64,000 bases of DNA. Origin: Spectribacter acetivorans. Lineage in GTDB: Bacteria > Pseudomonadota > Gammaproteobacteria > Nevskiales > Salinisphaeraceae. Under the pieces are notes generated by a model. The model saw nothing but the letters and a program-made list of their open reading frames with translations, was not told the origin of the DNA and ran no database searches. Location of the stretch: the NCBI RefSeq assembly GCF_031846305.1, contig NZ_JAVRHY010000007.1, forward strand, positions 62,001 through 126,000. Direction: 5' to 3'. Numbering within the stretch: the first letter of the stretch is position 1; every line of letters begins with the position of its first letter. Shown here piece by piece: positions 43,986 through 53,263 of this stretch. A program made the translations under genes and the position numbers.

Positions 43986-44731
43986 GCCGCATCCCGGCGC
44001 GAATGACCGCTACGGGCGGTGGGTTCCGGCATACCGCGCCCGACCAGCGCGGGCCGCCGGACGCGCCAGCGGTTGGGAATCGGTCGAATGGGAACCACGC
44101 GCTTGCGCGCGGTCACCAGATACGCCGGCGCCAGTCCCGAAATCAGCCAGTAGGCCGCCGTTGATGGCAGCGACACGCCCGAGCGCGGGAGCCAGGGACA
44201 GCCGGGGCCGAACCGTCGCATTTCGGTGACTTCGAAATCGAGCAGCTGCAGCCAGTCCCGGACCCGTCCCAGGGCGATCAGCCGGTCCGCAGCCGGATAG
44301 CCGCTGCCACGCCGGCGTAACCGCTGCCCCAGCGCCCAGGGGCCATAGGGGTTGAAGCCCAGCAGCACCACCTGGCCGCGATCGGACAGCACCCGGTTGA
44401 CCTCGCGCAGCAGGCGATGCGGATCGGGCATGAGTTCCAGGCTGTGGGGCATCACCACCGCGTCGAGGCTACCGCTGGCCAGCGGTAGCGTTCGGCCGTC
44501 AAAGCGAATATCCACCGGTGTATCCGGCTGACTGTCCGCAACCCAGCGGCACAACATCGGGCAGGTCGCCAGCGTATCGTCGGGAACGCCCCAGCGACCG
44601 ATCTGCAGGATGCGATAACCCGGCACCCGATGCAGGCAGGCCTGCAGCCGTTCGGTCTCGAGCGCAATAAGGTTCCGGGACCGGTCACCCTCGAGCCAGG
44701 ATCGAATGCCTGCCGGCGTCGCGTGTCGCAA
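43982..44731 (-). CDS. Class I SAM-dependent methyltransferase (rnhA-linked)
   Basis: A 249-aa methyltransferase of the Methyltransf_11 type. The SAM region is weakly typical: ILQIGRWGVP near residue 42, FDGRTLPLASGSLDAVVMPHSLEL about 80-110 and LLREVNRVLSDRGQVVLLGF about 115-135. This gene is the conserved neighbour of rnhA and gloB in gammaproteobacteria (YafS-like), and its substrate is not known. Divergent from gloB with a 36-base gap. Confidence 0.85.
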   Translation of the reverse strand: MRHATPAGIRSWLEGDRSRNLIALETERLQACLHRVPGYRILQIGRWGVPDDTLATCPMLCRWVADSQPDTPVDIRFDGRTLPLASGSLDAVVMPHSLELMPDPHRLLREVNRVLSDRGQVVLLGFNPYGPWALGQRLRRRGSGYPAADRLIALGRVRDWLQLLDFEVTEMRRFGPGCPWLPRSGVSLPSTAAYWLISGLAPAYLVTARKRVVPIRPIPNRWRVRRPALVGRGMPEPTARSGHSRRDAA

Positions 44732-44767
44732 TTGATTTTACCTCGGCCGGTTGGCAACATCCCGGGC

Positions 44768-45538
44768 ATGCCACACGTGTTCGCAATCCCGGCCCTCGCC
44801 GACAATTATATATGGGCCATCGCCGACGATGACAGCCGCCGCGCGGTAATCGTCGATCCCGGCGAGGCCGAACCGGCGGCCGCCTGGCTTGCCGAGCATG
44901 GCCAAACCCTGGCTGCCATCGTGATCACGCATCATCACCCGGATCATACGGCCGGCGTATCGGCACTGCTCGATGACATCAGCGTGCCGGTCTACGGCCC
45001 CGAGGAAGCCACCCGTGCCTGCCCGATCACCCATCAGGTTGCCGACGGTGACCACGTCACAATCGACGAACTGGGCATCACGCTTGATGTGCTGTCGGTA
45101 CCGGGCCACACACTTGGCCACATCGTGTACACCGGCCACGGCTGGCTGTTCAGCGGCGACGCGCTGTTCCGCGGCGGCTGCGGCCGCCTGTTCGAGGGCG
45201 ATGCCGGCATGATGCGGCCCGGGCTGGCACGCCTGCGGGATTTATCCGGCGATACCCGGGTATTCGGCGGTCACGAGTACACCGTCAAGAACCTGAGTTT
45301 CGCAGCGATGGTGGAGCCGGACAACGCGGCGGTAACCGGCGCGCTCGAGCAGGCGCGTGCCGACCGGGCGCAGAATCGGCCGACCCTGCCCTCCACGCTG
45401 GCCGATGAACGGGCAATCAATCCCTTCATGCGCTGGGATCAACCGGATGTGATCGCGGCAGCTCAGGCACGTGACCCGTCGGCCACCGGGCCGGATGCGG
45501 TGTTCGCCGCGATTCGTGCCTGGAAGGACAGCGCCTGA
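44768..45538 (+). CDS. gloB: Hydroxyacylglutathione hydrolase (glyoxalase II)
   Basis: A 256-aa metallo-beta-lactamase-fold enzyme that hydrolyses S-lactoylglutathione to lactate and glutathione in methylglyoxal detoxification. The metal motif THHHPDH is at 54-60; GHTLGHIVY (His) and FSGDALFRGGCGR (Asp) follow, with GHEYT near 175. ATG 44768 begins the typical MPHVFAIPALADNYIW start; a longer frame to 44630 is rejected. Confidence 0.95.
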   Translation: MPHVFAIPALADNYIWAIADDDSRRAVIVDPGEAEPAAAWLAEHGQTLAAIVITHHHPDHTAGVSALLDDISVPVYGPEEATRACPITHQVADGDHVTIDELGITLDVLSVPGHTLGHIVYTGHGWLFSGDALFRGGCGRLFEGDAGMMRPGLARLRDLSGDTRVFGGHEYTVKNLSFAAMVEPDNAAVTGALEQARADRAQNRPTLPSTLADERAINPFMRWDQPDVIAAAQARDPSATGPDAVFAAIRAWKDSA

Positions 45539-45563
45539 CGGTGCCGTCTTCCCGAACAAATTG

Positions 45564-47144
45564 ATGACAATCTCCGAACCCACCCGGGTGCGACTCGCGG
45601 CACTCGGGCTGATGCTGCTGTCGCTGGCACTCGCCGGATGCGCATCCCGCCCGCCACCGCCGCCGTCGGTCGCCACGGTGGCGCCGGAACCCATGGGACC
45701 ACCCGCCCCGGCAATCCGGCCGGTTGTGTACAACGACATTTGGGCGCGTATCCGCCAAGGCATGTCCCTGGCCGGGCATGAGCAGCGACCCGAAGTCCGC
45801 GCGTGGACTCAGTTCTACGCCGCCCGCACGCGACACATCGAGGAGGCCGCGCAACGCGCCAGCCCCTTCATCTGGCATATCGCCGAGGCGGTCGAGCAGC
45901 ACGACATGCCGCTGGAAATCGCGCTGCTGCCAATCGTAGAAAGCGGATTCGACCCGCGTGCCGACTCGCATTCCAGCGCCGCCGGCCTCTGGCAGTTCAT
46001 GCCCCTCACCGCCAGCCGTTTCGGCCTGGAGCGCAACTGGTGGTACGACGGCCGCCGCGACGTGCTGTCGGCCACCAGCGCCGCGCTCGACTACCTCGGG
46101 TTCCTGCATCGCCGGTTCGATGACTGGCTGCTGGCCCTGGCCGCCTACAACGCCGGTGAAGGCCGGGTCGGCCGCGCCCTGGCCCGGGCCGAGGCAGCCG
46201 GACAGCCGCGGGACTTCTGGCACCTAGACCTGCCGGCAGAAACCGATGATTACGTCCCCAAGCTGCTTGCGTTGCGGCGCCTGCTGCAGACGCCGGCCGC
46301 GTTCGATCTGGCACTACCGACGATTCCCGACCGACCCCTGACCGAGGCGGTTCAGCTCGACGCGCAGATCGATTTTGCCGTGGCCGCCGACATGATCGAC
46401 ATGCCGGCGCAGACACTGGCTGACATCAACCCGGGCTTTCGTCGCTGGGCAACCCACCCGGACGGGCCCCACCGGCTGCTGGTGCCCACCGAGCGATCCT
46501 GGCAGTTCCGCACCGCACTGGCCCGCACCGACCCGGCACGCCTGGTAACCCAGCGTCGCCACCGGGTGCAGGCCGGAGAAGTGCTGGGCGGCATCGCCAC
46601 TCGCTATGGCACCACCGTCGCGTTGATCCGCGACGCGAACAATCTTCAAGGCTCGCTCATCCGGCCCGGCGACGATCTGCGCATCCCGACACGGGCGCAA
46701 CCCCGGCGGGAACAGGCGGAATCCGTCACCTATCAGGTCCGCGGTGGTGACAGCCTCTGGCAGATCGCCCGTGACCACGGGATGCGCGTCGACGATTTGC
46801 GGCGTCTCAACGGCCTGTCGGCCGACGCCTTACTGCGGCCCGGCCAGACCCTGAAAATGCGGGACTCGCGTACCGCCGCGGTACCTGACTGGTCGCTGGC
46901 GCGCGCCCATGCCGTGGCCGCCACTAGCGGCTCTGCGCCAGGCGCCGCAGGCGCGCCGGAAACGCCAGCAGCGAGGCCGAACGTCCCGGTGATTTACTAT
47001 GATGTGCAGCAAGGCGATTCGCTGTGGTCGATCGCGCGCAGTTTCGAGGTCACCATCGACGCGCTGCGGCGCTGGAATCGTCTGGATAGCAACCGGCTGC
47101 AGCCGGGCCAGCGCCTGCGCATACACGCAGCCGCCGCGATCTAG
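45564..47144 (+). CDS. mltD: Membrane-bound lytic murein transglycosylase D with three LysM domains
   Basis: A 526-aa periplasmic lipoprotein. The signal ends LALAGC (lipidated Cys26). The SLT domain has catalytic Glu126 in LPIVESGFDP, then HSSAAGLWQFMP and LALAAYNAGEGRVG. Three LysM peptidoglycan-binding repeats follow: about 355-398, 412-455 and 485-525 (RVQAGEVLGGIATRYG, YQVRGGDSLWQIARDHG, YDVQQGDSLWSIARSF). It follows gloB directly, as in many gammaproteobacteria. ATG 45564 is chosen; TTG 45561 is possible. Confidence 0.94.
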   Translation: MTISEPTRVRLAALGLMLLSLALAGCASRPPPPPSVATVAPEPMGPPAPAIRPVVYNDIWARIRQGMSLAGHEQRPEVRAWTQFYAARTRHIEEAAQRASPFIWHIAEAVEQHDMPLEIALLPIVESGFDPRADSHSSAAGLWQFMPLTASRFGLERNWWYDGRRDVLSATSAALDYLGFLHRRFDDWLLALAAYNAGEGRVGRALARAEAAGQPRDFWHLDLPAETDDYVPKLLALRRLLQTPAAFDLALPTIPDRPLTEAVQLDAQIDFAVAADMIDMPAQTLADINPGFRRWATHPDGPHRLLVPTERSWQFRTALARTDPARLVTQRRHRVQAGEVLGGIATRYGTTVALIRDANNLQGSLIRPGDDLRIPTRAQPRREQAESVTYQVRGGDSLWQIARDHGMRVDDLRRLNGLSADALLRPGQTLKMRDSRTAAVPDWSLARAHAVAATSGSAPGAAGAPETPAARPNVPVIYYDVQQGDSLWSIARSFEVTIDALRRWNRLDSNRLQPGQRLRIHAAAAI

Positions 47145-47185
47145 ATCACCACCGGCCGCAGCGCCGGCTCACGCAGGAAGGAATT

Positions 47186-47980
47186 ATGGGATTTCTCGAC
47201 GGCAAGAAGGCATTCATCACCGGGGTGGCCAGCAACCGCTCCATCGCCTGGGGCATTGCGCGCGCCATGCATCGTGAAGGCGCGACCCTGGGTTTTTCCT
47301 ATCAGGGCGAGAAACTCGGCCCCCGCGTGGAGAAACTGGCCGCCGAGCTGGACAGCGATTTCGTGGTGCCACTGGATGTATCTAGTGACGACGATATCGA
47401 CAACACCGTGGCCGCCATCGAGCAGCGCTGGGGCCAGCTCGACATTCTGGTGCACGCCATCGGTTTTGCACCGCGCGAGGCCCTGTCCGGCAGCTATCTG
47501 GACAGCGTCACCCGCGAGGCGTCATCAATCGCCCACGACATCAGCGCCTACAGCTTCGCGGCCCTGGCCCGGGCTGCCCGCCCGCTGCTCAGCGACCAGG
47601 CCGCGCTGCTGACCCTGACCTATCTGGGCGCCGAACGTGCGGTACCCGGGTACAACGTGATGGGCCCGGCCAAGGCCAGCCTCGAGGCCAACATGCGCTT
47701 CATCGCCGCCGACCTGGGCCATCGCGGCATCCGCGCCAACGCCATTTCCGCCGGCCCGATCAAGACCCTGGCGGCCGCCGGCATCAGCGGTTTCCGCACC
47801 ATGCTGGGCCACGCGGCCGGCAACAGTCCGCTGGGGCGCAACGTCACCACCGAGGAAGTCGGCAACACCGCGGCGTTTCTGTGTTCCGACCTGGCGTCGG
47901 GGATAACCGGGGAAGTAGTCTACGTCGACGCCGGCTATCACATCATGGGCATGAATCCGGCGCACGAAGACGCCGAATGA
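47186..47980 (+). CDS. fabI: Enoyl-ACP reductase (NADH), FabI
   Basis: A 264-aa enzyme of fatty-acid synthesis that reduces trans-2-enoyl-ACP. It starts MGFLDGKKAFITGVASNRSI (cofactor loop), with active-site Tyr156 and Lys163 in GYNVMGPAKASLEANM (Y-x6-K). The end GITGEVVYVDAGYHIMGM is typical. AGGAAGGA precedes the ATG. In Pseudomonas, fabI follows ppiD; here the two are separated by the gltS-lrgAB block, and fabI is on the opposite strand. Confidence 0.95.
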   Translation: MGFLDGKKAFITGVASNRSIAWGIARAMHREGATLGFSYQGEKLGPRVEKLAAELDSDFVVPLDVSSDDDIDNTVAAIEQRWGQLDILVHAIGFAPREALSGSYLDSVTREASSIAHDISAYSFAALARAARPLLSDQAALLTLTYLGAERAVPGYNVMGPAKASLEANMRFIAADLGHRGIRANAISAGPIKTLAAAGISGFRTMLGHAAGNSPLGRNVTTEEVGNTAAFLCSDLASGITGEVVYVDAGYHIMGMNPAHEDAE

Positions 47981-48005
47981 TACCCCCGGCCAGGCTACTG
48001 GTTGC

Positions 48006-48731
48006 CTAGAAGAACAGCGCGTAGACCCAGGGCAGCAACAGGGCCGTCGCCAGCCCGTTGAGGCCGATCGCCAGACCGGCGAAGGCCGCTGCCGCCGCCG
48101 ATTCCTGTACCGCCCTTGCTGTACCGATGCCGTGAGCGGCCGCCCCCAGGGCCAGACCCCGGGCATGGGGGTCGCGCACGCGGATCAGATCCAGCAACGG
48201 CGGCCCGATCATCGCCCCCAGAATGCCGGTCACGATCACCAGCACGGCAGTCAGCGATACCAGGCCCCCGCCATATTCGGCCAGACTCATGGCAATCGGC
48301 GTGGTCACGGACTTGGGGGCCAGCGAGGCCAGCACTGCCGGCGTGGCGCCCGCGGCCCAGCCCACCATCAGCGCGCTGGCGATGGCCGTGGCCGACCCGC
48401 AGCTCAACGCCATGGCGATGGCCCCGATCGACTGCCGCACCGCCCGCCACTGGCGATAGATGGGCACGGCCAGCGCGACGGTTGCCGGCCCCAGCAGGAA
48501 ATGCACGAACTGGGCGCCCTCGAAATAGGTCCGGTAATCGGTATCGCTGAGCTTGAGCAAACCGCCAAGCAGCAGCACCGCAATCAGCACCGGATTGCAC
48601 CAGGTCCGGCGGCCGCTGCGCTGGTACAGCCACAGCCCCGCCTGATAGGCCAGCAGCGTGAACAACAGCGCGCTGAGCGGACGCGCGGCGAGGTAAACCC
48701 AGAGGGATTGCAGATCCATGGCGTCAGTCAC
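48006..48731 (-). CDS. lrgB: LrgB/CidB family membrane protein
   Basis: A 241-aa protein with about seven hydrophobic segments. It has the LrgB signature SVTTPIAMSLAEYGGGLVSL and the final AHGIGTARAVQESAAAAAFA. LrgA/LrgB pairs are holin/antiholin-like and in some bacteria move pyruvate or glycolate. It overlaps lrgA by 8 bases. Pairing with a GltS-like carrier suggests a small-acid transport role (inference). Confidence 0.9.
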   Translation of the reverse strand: MTDAMDLQSLWVYLAARPLSALLFTLLAYQAGLWLYQRSGRRTWCNPVLIAVLLLGGLLKLSDTDYRTYFEGAQFVHFLLGPATVALAVPIYRQWRAVRQSIGAIAMALSCGSATAIASALMVGWAAGATPAVLASLAPKSVTTPIAMSLAEYGGGLVSLTAVLVIVTGILGAMIGPPLLDLIRVRDPHARGLALGAAAHGIGTARAVQESAAAAAFAGLAIGLNGLATALLLPWVYALFF

Positions 48732-49065
48732 GCTTGCGCATCAGGCGCTGCATGACCCAGCCGGTGACCAGCACGGTGGCCACGGTACTCACCAGTAGTG
48801 CGGCGGCAATGGGCGGCCATTGCGCCCGCAGCAGCGCGAGGTGAGCCACTACCCCGACGCCGGCCGGCACGAACAGCAGTGCCAGATGATCCAGCAACCC
48901 GTCGGCAACCCGGGCCAGATCCGGTGGCTCCTCGCCTCGCCACAACAGAAACGCCAGCAGCAGGATCATGCCGATCACCGGCCCGGGCACCGGCAGCCCC
49001 GACGCGGTGGCAGCCAGCTCGCCCAGCCACTGACAGAGCAGCAGCATCGTGATCCAGTACAGCAT
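48724..49065 (-). CDS. lrgA: LrgA/CidA family membrane protein
   Basis: A 113-aa protein with four hydrophobic segments. It has the LrgA pattern GLPVPGPVIGMILLLAFLLW followed by LLDHLALLFVPAGVGVVAHL. Partner of the overlapping LrgB; it lies 8 bases after the gltS-like gene and is probably cotranscribed with it. Confidence 0.9.
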   Translation of the reverse strand: MLYWITMLLLCQWLGELAATASGLPVPGPVIGMILLLAFLLWRGEEPPDLARVADGLLDHLALLFVPAGVGVVAHLALLRAQWPPIAAALLVSTVATVLVTGWVMQRLMRKRD

Positions 49066-49073
49066 CGTGCTGC

Positions 49074-50498
49074 TCAGTCCGAGTTGCGCCGCCCGAAGTA
49101 TCCGATGCCCAGCACCAGGCTGGCCGCCAGCAGGACCACCATGACCGCGAACAGCGGCCAGGGCCCGAAATGGTAGATCGCGGGCAAGGCCAGCCCGGTG
49201 ATCAGGCCACCGCCGAAGAAGGGTTCGAATACCAGTTGCTTGTAACCGAAGGCCTCGTAGGCTGGTGAACGCCCGTCGGGATCGGCGATCTTCATCAGGA
49301 TCAGCCCGGTGGCGGTCACGCCCATGGACTGCCCCAGGTCGCCGATGCCCCGTTCGAACCAGTAACGCGGGATCATGCGCGGCGCCACCCAGAGGAACAT
49401 GCCGACGTTCCAGGCCAGCCCCACCCCGGCCAGCAGCAGGAACGGCCCCAGATTGGCGGCAATCACGCTCAGCGAGAGACTGGCAATGGCCGCGGCAATC
49501 AGCACATCCAGCGCCAGCCCCTGTAGCCTCAGGGTAGTGCCGCGATCCAGCAGGTCACCATAACCGGCGCGATTGAGCCCGATCTGGACCAGTACGCCCC
49601 CGATCATCGCCAGCGGGAACAGCGGCACCGCGCCAAGCAGTGCCACGCCGTCCGGGCCGCCCCAGGTGATGGCCTCGATCCAGCGCAGAAGTGACAGCAG
49701 CCCGTAGCCGATCAGGATAGCCAGGCCGGCCAGACCGGCGTGCAGGGTCAGGGGTTCGATGGATTCCGGGCGCACTGTCATTTCGCCGGCGTACCGCGGC
49801 CGCTCGTGCGCGTCGACCAGCCCGCGGCGTTGCGCCAGCGGCATGGCCGCGACCGAGGCATCGTGTACCTCGGTGTGACCGCGCCGGATGCCCCAGTTCA
49901 CCAGGATAATGCCCAGCGCCATGCCCCCGACCACGCCCACCGTGGCCATGCCGACCGCGAGATCCGCGCCGTCGCTGAATCCCAGTTCCGCAAACACCGG
50001 CTGCAGGCCGGCCGCGGTGCCATGACCGCCTTCGAAGCCGATCTCGATCAGGGCGCCCGCCATCACCGGCAGACCGAATACCGGCACCAGCACGGCGACC
50101 GCCAGCAGAATCCCCAGTACGTACTGCCCGGAGGCCAGACTCAGCCCGAAGGCCAGCTGCGGGCCGGCCAGATGCCACACCCGTCGCCAGCGCGGCAGCG
50201 GCACGCCGAGCAGGAGCGTGGCAAACACCACATTGATCATCAGTCCCGGGAGGCTCGACCAGACTCCCAGCACGTCGGCCGGAATCAGGCCGTCGGCAAG
50301 GGTGTGATCACCACCGAAAATCACGCCCGCGATCCCGCCGAGAATATCCGGGCCGAGCGCCAGGCCGATCGCGCCGCCGAGGATGGAGGCCGGCAGAAAC
50401 AGGTTCTGGCCGGCCCGCCAGTGCAGGCGCACCAGCTTGCCGGCCAGCAGCAGCAGTGCCAGGCCGATCAGTGCGGTACCGACCTGCCCGGAGGTCAT
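49074..50498 (-). CDS. Sodium/glutamate symporter family (GltS-like) transporter
   Basis: A 474-aa inner-membrane carrier with about 11-12 helices. Family features are the FLPASILGGAIGLALGP start, the GGHGTAAGLQPVF motif in the middle and GVTATGLILMKIADPDG in the second half; the two inverted repeats of GltS are visible. It overlaps ppiD by one base. Length (E. coli GltS is 401) is longer because of an extra loop between the halves. Substrate may be glutamate or another dicarboxylate. Confidence 0.82.
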   Translation of the reverse strand: MTSGQVGTALIGLALLLLAGKLVRLHWRAGQNLFLPASILGGAIGLALGPDILGGIAGVIFGGDHTLADGLIPADVLGVWSSLPGLMINVVFATLLLGVPLPRWRRVWHLAGPQLAFGLSLASGQYVLGILLAVAVLVPVFGLPVMAGALIEIGFEGGHGTAAGLQPVFAELGFSDGADLAVGMATVGVVGGMALGIILVNWGIRRGHTEVHDASVAAMPLAQRRGLVDAHERPRYAGEMTVRPESIEPLTLHAGLAGLAILIGYGLLSLLRWIEAITWGGPDGVALLGAVPLFPLAMIGGVLVQIGLNRAGYGDLLDRGTTLRLQGLALDVLIAAAIASLSLSVIAANLGPFLLLAGVGLAWNVGMFLWVAPRMIPRYWFERGIGDLGQSMGVTATGLILMKIADPDGRSPAYEAFGYKQLVFEPFFGGGLITGLALPAIYHFGPWPLFAVMVVLLAASLVLGIGYFGRRNSD

Positions 50499-52414
50499 CA
50501 GTTCAGGCGGTTTTCGTAGATTTCCACGTCGTAGTCCGCCCGGATCGCTCGGCGCATCACGGCATACTCGAGACCGGCCAGGCGCCCTTCGATGCGGCTG
50601 ACCAGCGTTCCGCGGGTGGACTCGTCGAGGTTGTCCGGCACGCGGACGCCACTGACCAACACTACCGCTTGACTTCCGTTGGCGAGTGAAACCAGCTGGC
50701 GAGAGACCTCGCCGTCAGCCGGTTGCGGCAAGCTGAAGGCCGCTTCCCGGATCGCGCCGCTGACGGAACTCCCGCCATCGCGCGCGATCCAGCCGGGCGT
50801 CACCAGGTCCCCGGGGGACTGTTCGGCCAGATCCTCCAGACTGCTGTCACCGCTTTCCAGCTGATCCAGCACCTCCTGTGCGCGTTCCGCCGTCAGCCTG
50901 GCCGCGGCCTCGTCACGGATTCGTTCGCGAATCTGGTCGCGTACTTCGGCCAGCGGCAGCCGTGCTGCCGGCTCGTTCTCGGCAACCCGCACCACCACCA
51001 GACGGTCGCCGGACAGCGAAATGGGCGTACTGTTCAGACCGTCCTTGAGTACCGCATCGGAGAAGGCGGCCTCTACCACCGCCTCGTTGCCGCCCAGCCC
51101 GGTTCCGCCGTCCGGCGTCACCCAGCCAGTCGTCTGGATCTCCAGATCCAGTTCTTTGGCAATGGTATCCAGCGACTGCGGGGCCTCGAACGCCAGTGCG
51201 TCCAGCTCCTCGCTCAACTGCTTGAAACGTTCCTGACGCTCCTGCGAGCGGTAGAGCGACAACAGTTCGTCTTGAACCTCGGCGTCGTCGAACGGCTTGA
51301 CCTCGGCCGGGTCAACCTCTTCCAGCTTGATCAGATGCCAGCCGAACTCGGTCTTGACCGGATTGGAGATCGATCCGGGTTCGAGGTCGAACAGTGCCTT
51401 CTCGAACGGGGCCACCATCGAGCCGCGGGTCACCCAGTCGAGGCTGCCCCCGTCCTCGGCCGTGCCCTGATCATCCGAATGCTCACTGGCGAGATCCGCG
51501 AAATCGACGTCGCCCTGTTCCAGCTGGTCGGCCAGTGCCTGGATTTCGGCACGCGCGGCTTCGGCATCGGTGTCGCCATCCTCGCGAATCAGGATGTGCC
51601 GTGCCTTGCGACGCTCCGGCGATTTGAAGCGGGCTTCCTTCTCCTGCTCATAGAGCGTGCGCAGGAACTCGTCGTCCGGGGCCTCGGCCACCTCGAGCTC
51701 GCTGCGATCCAGCGACACGTAGGCCAGTTTCACCCGCTGATCGCGCATGAAGGCATCCGGGTGATCACGGTAGTAGGCCTCGACCTCACCCTCCCCGATG
51801 CTGACCTCGTCGCGAAACGCGTCCGGTGAGAACGACAGATAGGACAGCTCGCGCTCCTGATTGCTCAGCCGGTGGGCCTGCTGCACCAGCGGATCGGTCA
51901 CGAAACCGGTGGCCAGTACCGCCTCGCGCAACTGGCTGGACTGCAGATCGTTACGCAGCCCGGCCTCGAACGCGGCCGCGCTGATGCCGGCCTGCGACAG
52001 CAGCGCGCGATAACGGTCCGGGGAGAAATTGCCATCCACCTGAAAGCGCTCATCCCCGCGCAGCGCCTGTAGCAGACCCTGATCGGTGACCCGAATCCGG
52101 TTGTCCTGGGCGTACTGCACCAGCAGTTCCTGCTGGATCAGATTCTCCAGGACCGTACGCCGGAAGCGCTTGGGTTCGATCACGTTGTGATCGAAGTTCT
52201 CGCCCATCAGCTGCTGCAGGCGCTGGTAGCGCTGGTCGTAGGCCCGTTGCAGCTCGTACTTGGTGATGTCGGTGCCTCCGACCGTTGCCACCGCGGGATT
52301 GGCCGACTGGGTGAAGTAGGACCCTACCCCCCAGACACTGAATACCAGCGCAATCAGACCGACGATGGCATAGGCGACCGGGCCGCTGGATTTATCACGA
52401 ATACGTTGCAGCAT
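50498..52414 (-). CDS. ppiD: Peptidyl-prolyl cis-trans isomerase/chaperone PpiD
   Basis: A 638-aa inner-membrane-anchored periplasmic chaperone. Residues about 13-34 form the single helix (VAYAIVGLIALVFSVWGVG). SurA-like chaperone helices flank a parvulin domain around 265-365: ARHILIREDG, HSDDQGTAEDGGSLDW and FGWHLIKLEEV. It helps newly exported outer-membrane proteins fold. Length matches E. coli PpiD (623 aa). It heads an operon-like run with gltS-lrgA-lrgB. Confidence 0.93.
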   Translation of the reverse strand: MLQRIRDKSSGPVAYAIVGLIALVFSVWGVGSYFTQSANPAVATVGGTDITKYELQRAYDQRYQRLQQLMGENFDHNVIEPKRFRRTVLENLIQQELLVQYAQDNRIRVTDQGLLQALRGDERFQVDGNFSPDRYRALLSQAGISAAAFEAGLRNDLQSSQLREAVLATGFVTDPLVQQAHRLSNQERELSYLSFSPDAFRDEVSIGEGEVEAYYRDHPDAFMRDQRVKLAYVSLDRSELEVAEAPDDEFLRTLYEQEKEARFKSPERRKARHILIREDGDTDAEAARAEIQALADQLEQGDVDFADLASEHSDDQGTAEDGGSLDWVTRGSMVAPFEKALFDLEPGSISNPVKTEFGWHLIKLEEVDPAEVKPFDDAEVQDELLSLYRSQERQERFKQLSEELDALAFEAPQSLDTIAKELDLEIQTTGWVTPDGGTGLGGNEAVVEAAFSDAVLKDGLNSTPISLSGDRLVVVRVAENEPAARLPLAEVRDQIRERIRDEAAARLTAERAQEVLDQLESGDSSLEDLAEQSPGDLVTPGWIARDGGSSVSGAIREAAFSLPQPADGEVSRQLVSLANGSQAVVLVSGVRVPDNLDESTRGTLVSRIEGRLAGLEYAVMRRAIRADYDVEIYENRLN

Positions 52415-52462
52415 AACGGTTCACATTCCTGGAAACGCCCCCTGCTGGGGTGGCGTCAAACG

Positions 52463-52493
52463 AAAAAGGGCGCCCCGTGGTGAAGCGCCCTTT
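52463..52493 (-). terminator. Intrinsic terminator after tRNA-Val/tRNA-Asp
   Basis: On the minus strand, AAAGGGCGC (52493-52485) pairs with GCGCCCTTT (52473-52465), followed by TTTTTCG. It ends the transcript that includes the tRNA genes, just before ppiD. Confidence 0.9.
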
Positions 52494-52540
52494 CGGATCG
52501 GGCGCACCCTGGCAGAGGCGCCCGTCAACTGATGTCAGGA

Positions 52541-52617
52541 TGGCGGAGCGGACGGGACTCGAACCCGCGACCCCCGGCGTGACAGGCCGGTATTCTAACC
52601 AACTGAACTACCGCTCC
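52541..52617 (-). tRNA. tRNA-Asp (anticodon GTC)
   Basis: 77 nt with encoded CCA. Acceptor GGAGCGG/CCGCTCC, anticodon stem CCGGC/GCCGG with loop CTGTCAC (anticodon GTC), T-arm GCGGG-TTCGAGT-CCCGT. Confidence 0.97.
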
Positions 52618-52623
52618 GCGAAA

Positions 52624-52699
52624 TGGTGGGTGCTGACGGGTTCGAACCGCCGACATTCGCCTTGTAAGGGCGACGCTCTACCAGCTGAGCTAAGCACCC
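52624..52699 (-). tRNA. tRNA-Val (anticodon TAC)
   Basis: 76 nt with encoded CCA. Acceptor GGGTGCT/AGCACCC; anticodon stem TCGCC/GGCGA, loop CTTACAA (anticodon TAC). It lies 6 bases before tRNA-Asp and 41 bases after hupB; the trio is probably one transcript. Confidence 0.97.
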
Positions 52700-52740
52700 G
52701 TGGGTACCGCTCATATGGCGTTGAGCACCCGCGAGGTGCG

Positions 52741-53013
52741 CTAGTTTACGGCATCCTTGAGCGCCTTGCCAGCCTTGAAACCGGGCGTCTTGCCGGCCGG
52801 GATGTTGATGCTCTGCCCGGTCTTTGGATTGCGGCCCTGACGGGCGGCACGGGTACGTACGGAGAACACGCCAAACCCGACCAGGGAAACCTTGTCTCCC
52901 TTCTTGAGCGCGTCGGTAATCGCATCGATGGTGGCGTCGACAGCCTTGGCGGCGTCTGCCTTGGAAAGGTCCGCGTCGGCGGCGACGGCATCGGTGAGTT
53001 CTGATTTATTCAT
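52741..53013 (-). CDS. hupB: DNA-binding protein HU
   Basis: A 90-aa nucleoid protein. MNKSELTDAVAADADLSKAD at the start, VSLVGFGVFSVRTRAARQGR in the DNA arm and FKAGKALKDAVN at the end match HU exactly in length. The start is ATG 53013 with AGGGG upstream; a longer frame is rejected. It follows lon, as in E. coli (hupB). Confidence 0.97.
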   Translation of the reverse strand: MNKSELTDAVAADADLSKADAAKAVDATIDAITDALKKGDKVSLVGFGVFSVRTRAARQGRNPKTGQSINIPAGKTPGFKAGKALKDAVN

Positions 53014-53263
53014 GCTTGTCATCCCCTGTCGGTCGGAAGTCGGAAAACGAGAATGTCCACCCCCCGGAAATCTTGAAATGCCGATTCGGCAAATCCGCAC
53101 ACCCGGCGAGACCATAAAAACGGCTCCGCTGGCTTCACCGCTTCGAAGCAGGTTTAAGCGCCAGCGACACCGTTTTATACCAAGGCCGTCTCAAGCCGGT
53201 CAACCGCCCGTCTGACGGGCATTTCCGGCAGATGGCCCGGCTTGACAAGCCGGCCACGAAGCT

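Noticed and set aside
44630..44767. An N-terminal extension of gloB
   Set aside because: It overlaps the divergent methyltransferase gene and is not part of the conserved GloB start, MPHVFAIPALADNYIW.
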